This document shows positions 16,988 through 24,135 of a stretch of 52,562 nt of DNA, piece by piece. The stretch's first letter is position 1, and each line of letters begins with the position of its first letter. The translations under genes were made by a program, and so were the position numbers. Under the pieces are notes generated by a model. It was not told the DNA's origin, made no database searches, and saw nothing but the letters and a program-made list of their open reading frames with translations. The stretch comes from Burkholderiales bacterium (lineage in GTDB: Bacteria > Pseudomonadota > Gammaproteobacteria > Burkholderiales > SG8-41), in NCBI GenBank assembly GCA_019744975.1, contig JAIETP010000035.1, positions 1 to 52,562 on the forward strand. The letters run 5' to 3'.

Positions 16988-17764
16988 ATGGCAAAAATCC
17001 AGGAATTGATGAATCTCGAAGGCCGGGTCAGTGTGGTCACCGGCGGCGCGACCGGCATTGGCCTGCAAATGGCGAAAGGGCTGGCCGAAGCCGGCTCCAA
17101 CATCGTGATCTGTTCGCGGCGCCTGGATGTCTGCGAAGCCGCAGCGGCGGAGATCGAAAAAATCGGCGTCAAAGTACTGGCGATCGGCTGCGACGTCACC
17201 AAGATCGAACAGGTCGAAGTGATGAAAGACGCCGTGTTGAAAAAATTCGGCCGTGTCGATGTGCTGGTCAACAACGCCGGCCGCGCCTGGGTCGCGCCGC
17301 CGGAAGACACGCCCCTGGAGCGTTGGCAGCAGGTGTTTGACCTCAACATCACCGCGCCCTTCCTCTGCGCGCAGACGCTGGGCCGCGAGTTCATCAAGCA
17401 GAAACGCGGCAAGATCATCAACATCGCATCGATCGCCGGCCTCGTCGGCCGCAATCCGACGGCCTACAACTCCATCGCCTACGGCGCCAGCAAGGGCGCG
17501 CTGGTCAATTTCACCCGCGACCTCGCGGTGAAATGGGCCCAGCACAACATCCAGGTCAACGCGATCTGTCCGGGATTTTTTGTCACGCCGATCAACGAAA
17601 AGATGTACGTGAAAAACAAGGACAACATCGAGCGCGAGATTCCGCTGAAACGCACGGGCGGACCCGATGACCTGAAGGGCATCGCTGTGCTTCTGGCGTC
17701 GAATGCATCGAACTTCATGACCGGCGCGATCATTCCGGTGGATGGCGGGGCGGTGGCTTGGTAG
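16988..17764 (+). CDS. Short-chain dehydrogenase/reductase, 258 aa
   Basis: A classical SDR. The cofactor motif is TGGATGIG at 18-25, the NNAG motif is at 95-98, and the catalytic Ser148, Tyr165 and Lys169 are in NIASIA and YGASK. The C-terminal PG-V-TP and GGAVAW end fits 3-oxoacyl-ACP reductase, 3-hydroxyacyl-CoA dehydrogenase or gluconate 5-dehydrogenase subgroups, so the substrate stays open. The start at ATG 16988 has TTAAGGAG with correct spacing. As third gene after an acyl-CoA synthetase and acyl-CoA dehydrogenase it may oxidise the hydroxyacyl product. A long repeat element separates it from the dehydrogenase, so co-transcription is likely but not certain. Confidence 0.85.
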   Translation: MAKIQELMNLEGRVSVVTGGATGIGLQMAKGLAEAGSNIVICSRRLDVCEAAAAEIEKIGVKVLAIGCDVTKIEQVEVMKDAVLKKFGRVDVLVNNAGRAWVAPPEDTPLERWQQVFDLNITAPFLCAQTLGREFIKQKRGKIINIASIAGLVGRNPTAYNSIAYGASKGALVNFTRDLAVKWAQHNIQVNAICPGFFVTPINEKMYVKNKDNIEREIPLKRTGGPDDLKGIAVLLASNASNFMTGAIIPVDGGAVAW

Positions 17765-17780
17765 TTATTGCGCATAACTA
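17760..17780 (+). terminator. Stem-loop at the end of the SDR gene
   Basis: GTAGTTAT-TGCGC-ATAACTAC is a perfect 8-bp hairpin that contains the TAG stop of the SDR. There is no T-run after it. From here to 17985 (about 205 bases) I see no gene. Confidence 0.4.
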
Positions 17781-17985
17781 CCTGCTAAATAAAGAGTGGG
17801 AGTGCGGCGCGTACTCCGAGCTGTTTATGGGATAGGAAATCTCCTCCCTGCTTTCCGGCCGCCCTCGACAGACATTAACGCATATAGTTATGACATTTTG
17901 ACTAAGGTTTTGCAGGGAATTCGCCTAGGGCAAGTTCTTGCTGAAAAAAGCGCGTTTTATGGAGTTGGTTGCGCTGAAGTCGCGA

Positions 17986-18957
17986 TCAGTTCGGCTGTAT
18001 CCCCGCCGCCTTGATCACCTTCCGCCATTTCTCGATCTCGCTCTGGATGTGTCTGGCGAATTCGGCGGGGTTGTTGCCCACGGGATCCGCGCCTTCCTTC
18101 GACAGGCGGTCATTCATTTCCGGGCTTTTCAGGATGGCCACGACTTCGGTGTTGAGTTTGCTGACGATGTCGGTGGGGGTGCCGGCCGGTGCGAGCAACC
18201 CGTACCAGGTGGCCGATTCATAACCCTTGACGCCGGCTTCAATCATCGTCGGCAGTTCCTTCGCCGCCGGTGAACGCTGGCCGCCGGTCACTGCCAGCGG
18301 GCGCAGGCGGTTGTTTTTGACCTGGGGCATGGCTGAAATGATACTGGCGAAGGTCATCGACACCTGACCGCTGACGACGTCGATCAAGGCCGGCTGCACA
18401 CCTTTGTACGGCACGTGCAGCATGTCGATCTGGGCGAGCATTTTGTAGAGTTCGCCCGACAAATGGCCACCGGTGCCGTTGCCCGCCGAGGCGAAGGACA
18501 GCTTGCCCGGCTGTTTTTTGGCGATGGCGGTCAGTTCCTTGACTGATTTTGCCGGCACCGACGGATGGACCAGCAGCATCAGGTTTTGCGTGGCGACCAG
18601 CGAGATCGGCGAGAAATCCTTCACCGGATCGTAAGACAGCTTTTTATGCAGGCTGACGTTGGTGGCGAACGAGGCGACGGTGCCCATGATCAGTGTGTAA
18701 CCGTCAGGTGGCGACTTCGCGACAATTTCGGCAGCGATCGCACCACCGGCGCCGGGCCGGTTGTCGACCAGCACCTGCTGGCCCCAGCGTTCCGCGAGTT
18801 TGGGCCCGACGGTGCGTGCCATGGTGTCGACGCTGCCGCCGGGGGTGCTGACAACGATGATGCGGATCGGGCGTGTCGGGTAGTTCTGCGCGAGCGCGGC
18901 GGAGGCAGTGGCCATCGCGGCGGCGGCAATGATGCTGCGGATGAATGTTGAAGGCAT
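17986..18957 (-). CDS. Bug/TctC-family periplasmic solute receptor
   Basis: A 323-residue receptor with a clear Sec signal peptide, MPSTFIRSIIAAAAMATASAALAQ, cleaved after ALA (about residue 23). The mature domain starts NYPTRPIRIIVVSTPGGSVD and shows the family landmarks VDNRPGAGGAIAAEIVAKSP, LHVPYKGVQPALIDVVSGQV and LAPAGTPTDIVSKLN. It should bind a small carboxylate in the periplasm. No TctA or TctB membrane component is in the window. I start at ATG 18957 because the signal peptide begins there. It follows the lyase gene at 19011-19958 on the same strand with a 53-base gap, so the ligand may be the lyase's substrate or a precursor of it. Confidence 0.9.
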   Translation of the reverse strand: MPSTFIRSIIAAAAMATASAALAQNYPTRPIRIIVVSTPGGSVDTMARTVGPKLAERWGQQVLVDNRPGAGGAIAAEIVAKSPPDGYTLIMGTVASFATNVSLHKKLSYDPVKDFSPISLVATQNLMLLVHPSVPAKSVKELTAIAKKQPGKLSFASAGNGTGGHLSGELYKMLAQIDMLHVPYKGVQPALIDVVSGQVSMTFASIISAMPQVKNNRLRPLAVTGGQRSPAAKELPTMIEAGVKGYESATWYGLLAPAGTPTDIVSKLNTEVVAILKSPEMNDRLSKEGADPVGNNPAEFARHIQSEIEKWRKVIKAAGIQPN

Positions 18958-19010
18958 GAGTCTGTACTCCTCATAATAAACGGTCGCCTGTACCGGCGAC
19001 CTGATTGGGG

Positions 19011-19958
19011 CTAGGGCTGAAAGCCGACCGAGCCTTCGTATTTGGCGAGGATTTCGGCGCTGGGCAAAAACTCTTCTTCCAGTTTCTTGATTTCGGAAAA
19101 GCCGATGAAGGCATGCATGTTGCCGGCGGGATGGTCGCGGGTAGCGGCCTCGAAACGTTTGACGGCCTCGACATCGTCTTTGGCGAACTCGGCGAAATAA
19201 TCGACCATCGCGACGGTCGAGGACCGCAGCGAACCGGTGGCGTTGGACACCATCGCGATGCCGAGTTCGTTCAGCCGTGACAGGTGCAGGCGCGGCGATA
19301 CGCCGGTGCGGTTGAAATGCAGCGGGCCTTTGATCTCCTTGGCGCAACGCTCCAGTTCGGCTTCAGAAGTCAGCGCTTCGGGGAAAATCATGTCGGCGCC
19401 GGCATCGATATAGGCATTGGCGCGGCGGATCAGTTCATCGACGCTGCCGCCGGCAACACCGCGGGCGTCACAGCGCGCGATCAGCACAAAATCCGGATCT
19501 AGATCCTGGCGCACACGGTCGGCGGCGCGCAGCTTGCCGGTCATTTCCTCCAGCGGGATGATCTGTTTGCCGGCGACATGGCCGCAGCGTTTGGGTGCGA
19601 CCTGGTCTTCGATGTGGATTGCGGCAGCACCGGCGGTGATGAAGTCCTCGACGGTGCGCATGACGTTGATGGCATTGCCAAAGCCGGTGTCGGCATCGGC
19701 GATCACCGGGATTTTGACGGCGCGGGCGATGTAACGCGTGATCATCACGATCTCGTCCAGCGTGATCAGGCCGACATCGGGTTTGCCGAGCAGGGAGGCC
19801 GACACGCCGTAACCGGTCACGCCGCAGCACTGGAAGCCGGCTTTTTCAATGATTTTGGCCGACAGCGCGTTGTAGGCGCCGGGTTTGACCAGGGTTTTGC
19901 CGCCGCGCAGCAGCTGGCGTAATTGGGTACTGGTCCGAATGCGGGTTCGGTTGCTCAT
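19011..19958 (-). CDS. Isocitrate lyase/PEP mutase superfamily lyase
   Basis: A 315-residue TIM-barrel enzyme that should cleave a C-C bond of a 2-hydroxy or 2-methyl-substituted malate or citrate type acid with Mg2+. Visible: the metal-binding DADTGFG at 88-94, IEDQ at 116-119 and the catalytic loop KRCGH at 123-127 with Cys125. The Cys loop separates true lyases such as methylisocitrate lyase and 2,3-dimethylmalate lyase from phosphonate-forming mutases. Length and the GAYNALSAKIIEKAGF start also fit oxaloacetate decarboxylase-like members. It is divergent from a second lyase gene (about 140 bases apart), with mirror-image promoters between them. Which substrate it uses is open. Confidence 0.85.
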   Translation of the reverse strand: MSNRTRIRTSTQLRQLLRGGKTLVKPGAYNALSAKIIEKAGFQCCGVTGYGVSASLLGKPDVGLITLDEIVMITRYIARAVKIPVIADADTGFGNAINVMRTVEDFITAGAAAIHIEDQVAPKRCGHVAGKQIIPLEEMTGKLRAADRVRQDLDPDFVLIARCDARGVAGGSVDELIRRANAYIDAGADMIFPEALTSEAELERCAKEIKGPLHFNRTGVSPRLHLSRLNELGIAMVSNATGSLRSSTVAMVDYFAEFAKDDVEAVKRFEAATRDHPAGNMHAFIGFSEIKKLEEEFLPSAEILAKYEGSVGFQP

Positions 19959-19978
19959 GATTGCCTCCGGTAACAGCA

Positions 19979-20071
19979 GTCATTCTAGTCCAGTGTCCCG
20001 CTTTTAGTTGTTCATGAGTCCAATATCCGATAGCCGGATGCTGCTGGTATGCGAGTGATTGTTAGAATGAC
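19979..20071. promoter_or_regulatory. Mirror-image divergent promoters with central palindrome
   Basis: GTCATTCTA at 19979-19987 and TAGAATGAC at 20063-20071 are perfect inverted copies. Each supplies a TAGAAT -10 box pointing at the lyase gene on its own side, about 20 and 28 bases before the starts. Between them lies ATCCG-ATAGC-CGGAT at 20025-20039, a possible shared operator. No consensus -35 is seen, which suits activator control. Confidence 0.5.
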
Positions 20072-20098
20072 GCCAACCATTATTCAGGAGCGTTTCAC

Positions 20099-20986
20099 AT
20101 GATGAGCAAAGGCAAACAGTTCAAGGCATTGATCCAGGCGAAGGAAATCCTGATCCAGCCCGGGGTGTATGACGGCTACAGCGTGCGGCTGATCGAGCGT
20201 GCCGGTTTCAAGACCGCGTCGATTTCCGGCGCCGGCGTCTCCGAGAGTCGTATGGGCTGGGCCGACCGCGGCGTGATGACTTTCGAGGAGAACCTGAACA
20301 ACGCGCGGCGCCTTGCCGATTGTTCGGACCTGCTGCTGCGCGCTGACGCCGATACCGGATACGGCAACGCGATGACGGTGCACTTCGTGGTGCGCGCGTT
20401 TGAAAAAGCCGGCATGGCGGCGCTGATGATCGAAGACCAGGTGTGGCCCAAACGTTGCGGTCACATGGCCGGCAAGTCCTGCATCCCCGCCGAGGAAATG
20501 GTGCAGAAGGTCAAGGCCGCGGTCGACGCGCGCCGTGACAATGATTTTGTCATCGTGTCGCGCACCGATGCCGCCGGGCCGCATGGCGTGGATGAAGCGA
20601 TCCGCCGCTTGAATATGTACGCCGAAGCCGGCGCTGACGTGATGTACGCCGATGCGCTGCTGTCGAAGGAAGACATCGCCAAGGTCGCGAAAAACGTGCC
20701 CAAACCCTTGATCGTGAACATGGGCCTCGGCATGCGCCCGCGCAAAACCACGCCGTTGATGAGCCCGAAACAGCTGCAGGACATCGGTGTCGCCGCGGTC
20801 AGTTACCCGCGCCTGCTGACCACCGCCGCGCTGCGCGGCATGATGAATGCGCTGGAGGTGTTCCAGACCGAAGTGGTCGGCAAAAACACCGTCGTTGACC
20901 GCACCGATCTGCAGGTCGGGTTCGAGGAACTGAATGACCTGATGGGCATGAAGGTGCTGGACGAGATGGAAAAGAAGTACACCTGA
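20099..20986 (+). CDS. Isocitrate lyase/PEP mutase superfamily lyase (second, divergent)
   Basis: A 295-residue TIM-barrel lyase of the same superfamily as the divergent neighbour but clearly distinct from it. The motifs are DADTGYG at 83-89, IEDQVWPKRCGH at 111-122 with Cys120, and SRTDA near 150. The start ALIQAKEILIQPGVYDGYSVRLIERAGF is the family N-terminus. AGGAG stands eight bases before ATG 20099. The downstream partners are both subunits of an aconitase-type hydratase. A hydratase plus Cys-loop lyase is the pairing used for dimethylmaleate (DmdAB plus Dml) in nicotinate fermentation and for methylcitrate-type acids, so a branched dicarboxylate route is the best guess. Confidence 0.85.
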   Translation: MMSKGKQFKALIQAKEILIQPGVYDGYSVRLIERAGFKTASISGAGVSESRMGWADRGVMTFEENLNNARRLADCSDLLLRADADTGYGNAMTVHFVVRAFEKAGMAALMIEDQVWPKRCGHMAGKSCIPAEEMVQKVKAAVDARRDNDFVIVSRTDAAGPHGVDEAIRRLNMYAEAGADVMYADALLSKEDIAKVAKNVPKPLIVNMGLGMRPRKTTPLMSPKQLQDIGVAAVSYPRLLTTAALRGMMNALEVFQTEVVGKNTVVDRTDLQVGFEELNDLMGMKVLDEMEKKYT

Positions 20987-20987
20987 T

Positions 20988-21200
20988 AACCGCCAAGGCG
21001 CCGGGAAAAGTAAAAGCAAATCAAATTCGTTTACCGCCAAGACGCCAAGAACGCCAAGAAGAGCAAGGGCGAAGACGGAATGGTGGAAATAAAGCTTTAA
21101 TTATTTAATTAAATCAAATACTTATGTAGTTTTTGGTTTTCTTGGCGGCCTTGGCGTCTTGGCGGTGAATGTTGTTGATCTTCGCGTCTTGGCGGTAAAA
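20988..21200. repeat. Hairpin element with CGCCAAGA arms, copy 1
   Basis: The left arm at 21032-21060 reads ACCGCCAAGA-CGCCAAGAA-CGCCAAGAA, with an outlying ACCGCCAAGGCGCC at 20989-21002. The right arms are at 21140-21166 (TCTTGGCGGCCTTGGCG then TCTTGGCGG) and at 21185-21197 (GCGTCTTGGCGGT). The loop contains an AT-rich motif. Repeat period is 8-9 bases. Confidence 0.75.
21093..21127 (+). repeat. AT-rich dispersed motif, copy 2
   Basis: This copy ends TAATTAAATCAAATACTTAT, matching the shared core. It lies in the loop of the CGCCAAGA hairpin element, about 110 bases before the hydratase large-subunit gene and in the same orientation as that gene. Confidence 0.7.
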
Positions 21201-21232
21201 GTTTTCGCATTATTTCTACAGGACACTGACCC

Positions 21233-22486
21233 ATGGGCATGACCATCGCTGAAAAGATTCTCGCCGCGAAAAGCGGCCGCAAGACCGTGGTGCCGGGCGA
21301 CGTGGTCACGGTGGATGTCGATACTGTGATCCTGTTCGACAACAACTTCATGCCCAACAACTGGCGTGAAATCCTCAAGGTCGCCGATCCGGAGAAAATC
21401 GTGGTGACCTTCGACCATCGCGTGCCGGCGCCGACGCAACAGGCCGCTGCGGCGCAGGTGACCGGGCGGGCTTTTGTCAAAAAATTCGGCATCAAACGTT
21501 TTCACGACGTCGGCCATAACCAGGGCATCAGCCATCAGCTGGTGGCTGATTACGGTTATGCGCTGCCGGGCTCGGTGTTGTTGTGCAGCGACTCGCACAC
21601 CTGCAGCGCGGGGGTGTTCAACTGTCTGGCGCGCGGCGTCGGTGGTCCGGACATCATTTACGCGGCGATCAAGGGCCAGACCTGGTTCCGCTGCGGCGAA
21701 ACCGTGCGTTACGAACTGGTCGGCAAACTCCCCGAAGCGGTGACGGCCAAGGACGCCTTCCTGCAGATCGCCGGTGTGCACGGCGCGCATGCAACGATGA
21801 ATGTCGAATACGGCGGTTCCGGTGTTGCCGGGCTGTCGATCAATGCGCGCAAGACCATCACCGCGATGTCAGCCGAGCTGTCGGCGGAATTCGCGACTTT
21901 TGAAGCCGATGCCGCGCTGGTGGAGTGGATCAAAGCGCGCAATCCGGCGCCGTTTGTACCGGTGACGCCCGATGCCGACGCGAAATATCTCGCGGTTCGT
22001 ACTGTTGACTTGTCAGCATTGGAGCCACTGGTGGCCTTGCCCGACAGCGTGGTCAACAACTCGCAGCCGGTGGCGAAAACCGCCGGCACGCGTATCGACC
22101 AGGCTTACATCGGCTCCTGTGCCAATGGCACCCAGGACGACATCGAACTCGCTGCGCGTGTGGTCAAGGGCCGGCGTGTCGCAGCCGGTGTGCGTTTTAT
22201 TGTGACGCCGGCGTCGCAGACGGTGTATCGCGATGTGGTGGCCAGTGGCGCGATACAGGTGCTGCTCGACGCCGGCGCGATGATCGCGCCGCCGACCTGC
22301 GGCGCCTGTGGCGGCGGGCACATGGGGGTACTCGGGCCGGACGAAGTCTGCCTGACTTCGAGCACGCGCAATTTCAAGGGACGCATGGGCGACCCGAGTT
22401 CGCAGGTCTATATGGCCTCACCGGCGACGGTCGCAGCATCAGCACTGACGGGTGTGATTACCGATCCGCGGGAGTTTTTGAATTGA
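21233..22486 (+). CDS. Aconitase-family hydratase, large subunit (LeuC/DmdA-like)
   Basis: A 417-residue catalytic subunit carrying the [4Fe-4S] cluster: Cys296 in IGSCANGT, with Cys356 and Cys359 in PPTCGACGGGH. The substrate-binding SDSHT is at 119-123 and GGSGVAGLSINAR near 195. It would isomerise or hydrate a small di- or tricarboxylic acid. The two-subunit layout and length (about 420) fit the 3-isopropylmalate dehydratase, homoaconitase and 2,3-dimethylmalate dehydratase group rather than the single-chain aconitases. No leuB or leuA lies nearby, and two lyases do, so a catabolic role is favoured over leucine synthesis. The gene is bracketed by two CGCCAAGA hairpin elements. The small subunit follows 141 bases downstream. 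Confidence 0.85.
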   Translation: MGMTIAEKILAAKSGRKTVVPGDVVTVDVDTVILFDNNFMPNNWREILKVADPEKIVVTFDHRVPAPTQQAAAAQVTGRAFVKKFGIKRFHDVGHNQGISHQLVADYGYALPGSVLLCSDSHTCSAGVFNCLARGVGGPDIIYAAIKGQTWFRCGETVRYELVGKLPEAVTAKDAFLQIAGVHGAHATMNVEYGGSGVAGLSINARKTITAMSAELSAEFATFEADAALVEWIKARNPAPFVPVTPDADAKYLAVRTVDLSALEPLVALPDSVVNNSQPVAKTAGTRIDQAYIGSCANGTQDDIELAARVVKGRRVAAGVRFIVTPASQTVYRDVVASGAIQVLLDAGAMIAPPTCGACGGGHMGVLGPDEVCLTSSTRNFKGRMGDPSSQVYMASPATVAASALTGVITDPREFLN

Positions 22487-22496
22487 GAACAACATT

Positions 22497-22610
22497 TTTA
22501 CCGCCAAGACGCCAAGACGCCAAGGACGCCAAGAAGGTCAAAAGCAAATCAAGGTTTAAATTTTTCTTGTTAATGGATTTTGCTTTTCTTGGCGCTCTTG
22601 GCGGTTAAAT
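22497..22610. repeat. Hairpin element with CGCCAAGA arms, copy 2
   Basis: The left arm from 22499 reads ACCGCCAAGA-CGCCAAGA-CGCCAAGGA-CGCCAAGAA. The right arm at 22585-22606 is TTCTTGGCGCTCTTGGCGGTT. The loop, about 50 bases, is AT-rich. It sits between the two subunit genes of one enzyme. Confidence 0.75.
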
Positions 22611-22627
22611 AGCTTTTGAGGTTCATC

Positions 22628-23128
22628 ATGAATTTTAAAGGACGTGTCTGGATCGTCGGTGACAACATCAACACCGATCTGATTCTGCCCAACAAGGCCT
22701 TCTACCTGACGCACGAAGAGCAGGCGATGTATGTGTTCAGCGCCAACCGGCCGGGCTGGTCGCAGCAGGTCAAAAAGGGCGATATCCTGATCGGCGGCAG
22801 CAACTTCGGCATGGGTTCCAGCCGCGCCGCGGCGCGTTCACTGAAAAATCTCGGCCTGGCCTGCCTGATCGCCGAATCGCTGAACGGTCTGTTCATGCGC
22901 AACTGCGTGAACTTTGCCTTCCCGGCACTGGAATGCCCGGGCATTCACGCCGCCTTTACCGAGGGTGAGGAAGCCGAGCTTGATTTCGAGCGGGCGAAAG
23001 TGCGCAACCTCACGCGCGGCACCGCACTGACCGGTAAACCCCTGCCGGCACCGCTGATGGCGCTGGTGCAGGCGGGTGGTGTCTATCAATTGCTGGAAAA
23101 GGAAGGGCTGATCGCACCCAAAGCCTGA
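22628..23128 (+). CDS. Aconitase-family hydratase, small subunit (LeuD/DmdB-like)
   Basis: A 166-residue swivel-domain subunit. The start FKGRVWIVGDNINTDLILP and the phosphate/carboxylate-binding GGSNFGMGSSRAAA (56-69) are diagnostic of the family; the usual NFGCGSSRE is varied to NFGMGSSRA. The substrate-specificity loop (about 23-40) is not the YLRG form of isopropylmalate isomerase. I start at ATG 22628, where the conserved N-terminus begins and GAGG lies ten bases upstream. It must pair with the large subunit at 21233-22486 to form the active site at the domain interface. Confidence 0.85.
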   Translation: MNFKGRVWIVGDNINTDLILPNKAFYLTHEEQAMYVFSANRPGWSQQVKKGDILIGGSNFGMGSSRAAARSLKNLGLACLIAESLNGLFMRNCVNFAFPALECPGIHAAFTEGEEAELDFERAKVRNLTRGTALTGKPLPAPLMALVQAGGVYQLLEKEGLIAPKA

Positions 23129-23133
23129 GTAAG

Positions 23134-23173
23134 GGCGGATTCGTTGACACCGAATCCGCCGCCTTTGTATAGT
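23134..23173 (+). promoter_or_regulatory. Promoter with -35 in a hairpin loop (TTGACA, 18 bp, TATAGT)
   Basis: GGCGGATTCG (23134-23143) and CGAATCCGCC (23151-23160) form a perfect 10-bp stem whose loop TTGACAC holds a consensus -35 hexamer (23144-23149). An 18-base spacer leads to TATAGT at 23168-23173. It points at the HbpS/GlcG-like gene, 62 bases downstream. The same stem could act as terminator for the hydratase genes. Confidence 0.6.
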
Positions 23174-23235
23174 CGCTAGCCCATTCCACAGACCTGCAGT
23201 GCGTGGTCTGTTTTTACCCATTCACGGAGAAACAC

Positions 23236-23664
23236 ATGTCCAAGATCACACTGCAGCAGGCCAATACCATCATTGAAAAAGCCTTCGCCAAGGCCAAGGA
23301 AATGAAAGTGAACCCGCTGGCGGTGGTTGTGCTCGACGCCTCCGGCCATATCGTCGCGGCGCAGCGCCAGGACAACGCAACCATGTTCCGTTTCGACGTT
23401 GCGCTGGGCAAGGCCTGGGGCGCAGTGGCGATGGGCGCCTCCAGCCGCGCACTGGCCGGGCGCGCCAAGGAAAACCCCAATTTCATGATCACGCTGGCAG
23501 CGACCGCCAACGGCAAATTCCTGCCGCAGACCGGCGCTGTGCTGATCAAGGATGCCGCGGGCAATGTGGTCGGTTCGGCAGGCGCCAGCGGCGGCACTGG
23601 TGACGAGGACGAAGCCTGCTGCGCCTATGGCGCTGAACAGGCCGGCCTGAAGCCGGTCATCTGA
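23236..23664 (+). CDS. GlcG/HbpS family protein, 142 aa
   Basis: A small protein of the DUF336 (GlcG/HbpS) family. The beginning ITLQQANTIIEKAFAKAKEM and the beta segments LAVVVLDASGHIVAAQRQDN and GAVLIKDAAGNVVGSAGASGG are characteristic, as is the Cys pair ACCAYGAEQAG near the end. Members bind haem (HbpS) or occur as accessory proteins in small-molecule catabolic operons (GlcG, cobalamin-processing relatives). There is no signal peptide, so it is cytoplasmic. It opens a tight four-gene run (cupin, PLP enzyme, dehydrogenase) with gaps of 15, overlap 1 and 12 bases, so these four are probably one transcript from the promoter at 23144. Confidence 0.85.
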   Translation: MSKITLQQANTIIEKAFAKAKEMKVNPLAVVVLDASGHIVAAQRQDNATMFRFDVALGKAWGAVAMGASSRALAGRAKENPNFMITLAATANGKFLPQTGAVLIKDAAGNVVGSAGASGGTGDEDEACCAYGAEQAGLKPVI

Positions 23665-23679
23665 AAACAAGAGGCAATC

Positions 23680-24135
23680 ATGGCTGATACCGCAGAAACC
23701 AAAACCAAGGGTGCCATCAAGGGCGGCAACGGCAAGTTCATTTTCAAGATGACGGAAATGGACCAGATCGAGGCCGGCACCGGTTATTCCACCGCGATGG
23801 GTCCGGTGGTCGAAGGCGAGCGCATGCAGTGCACGCTGGTGACCAAGGAAAAAGGCACCGGCTCGCGCCCGCATCTGCATCCCAACGAGCAGTGGAACTA
23901 CATCGTCAAGGGCATGATGCGGGTCAAGGTCGGTGACGGTCCCGAGCAGATCTGCGGCCCCGGCACGCTGCTGTATTTTCCGGCGAACATCGTGCATTAC
24001 ACGATTGCGATGCCGGAAGAGGATGCGATGTTTTTTGCGGTCAAGGATCTGTCGCACGGCATCATCGGCAAGGCGGCTGACGGCACCATGGCGGGCGGTC
24101 ACTACGATCCGGGCCACGGCCCGAAGGCCACCTGA
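23680..24135 (+). CDS. Single-domain cupin protein
   Basis: A 151-residue cupin. Motif 1 is HLHPNEQ with a following Gly (His65, His67, Gln71; the usual Glu is replaced by or shifted to Glu70), and motif 2 contains His106 in PANIVHYTI. These are the likely metal ligands. Such proteins act as small-molecule isomerases, dioxygenases or sensors; the reaction is not readable. The first 20 residues are Lys/Gly-rich and probably flexible. Its TGA stop shares one base with the start of the following PLP enzyme, a sign of translational coupling. Confidence 0.75.
   Translation: MADTAETKTKGAIKGGNGKFIFKMTEMDQIEAGTGYSTAMGPVVEGERMQCTLVTKEKGTGSRPHLHPNEQWNYIVKGMMRVKVGDGPEQICGPGTLLYFPANIVHYTIAMPEEDAMFFAVKDLSHGIIGKAADGTMAGGHYDPGHGPKAT

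Noticed and set aside
21233-23128. leuCD of leucine biosynthesis
   Set aside because: No leuA or leuB nearby, the small-subunit specificity loop differs, and the neighbours are catabolic lyases.
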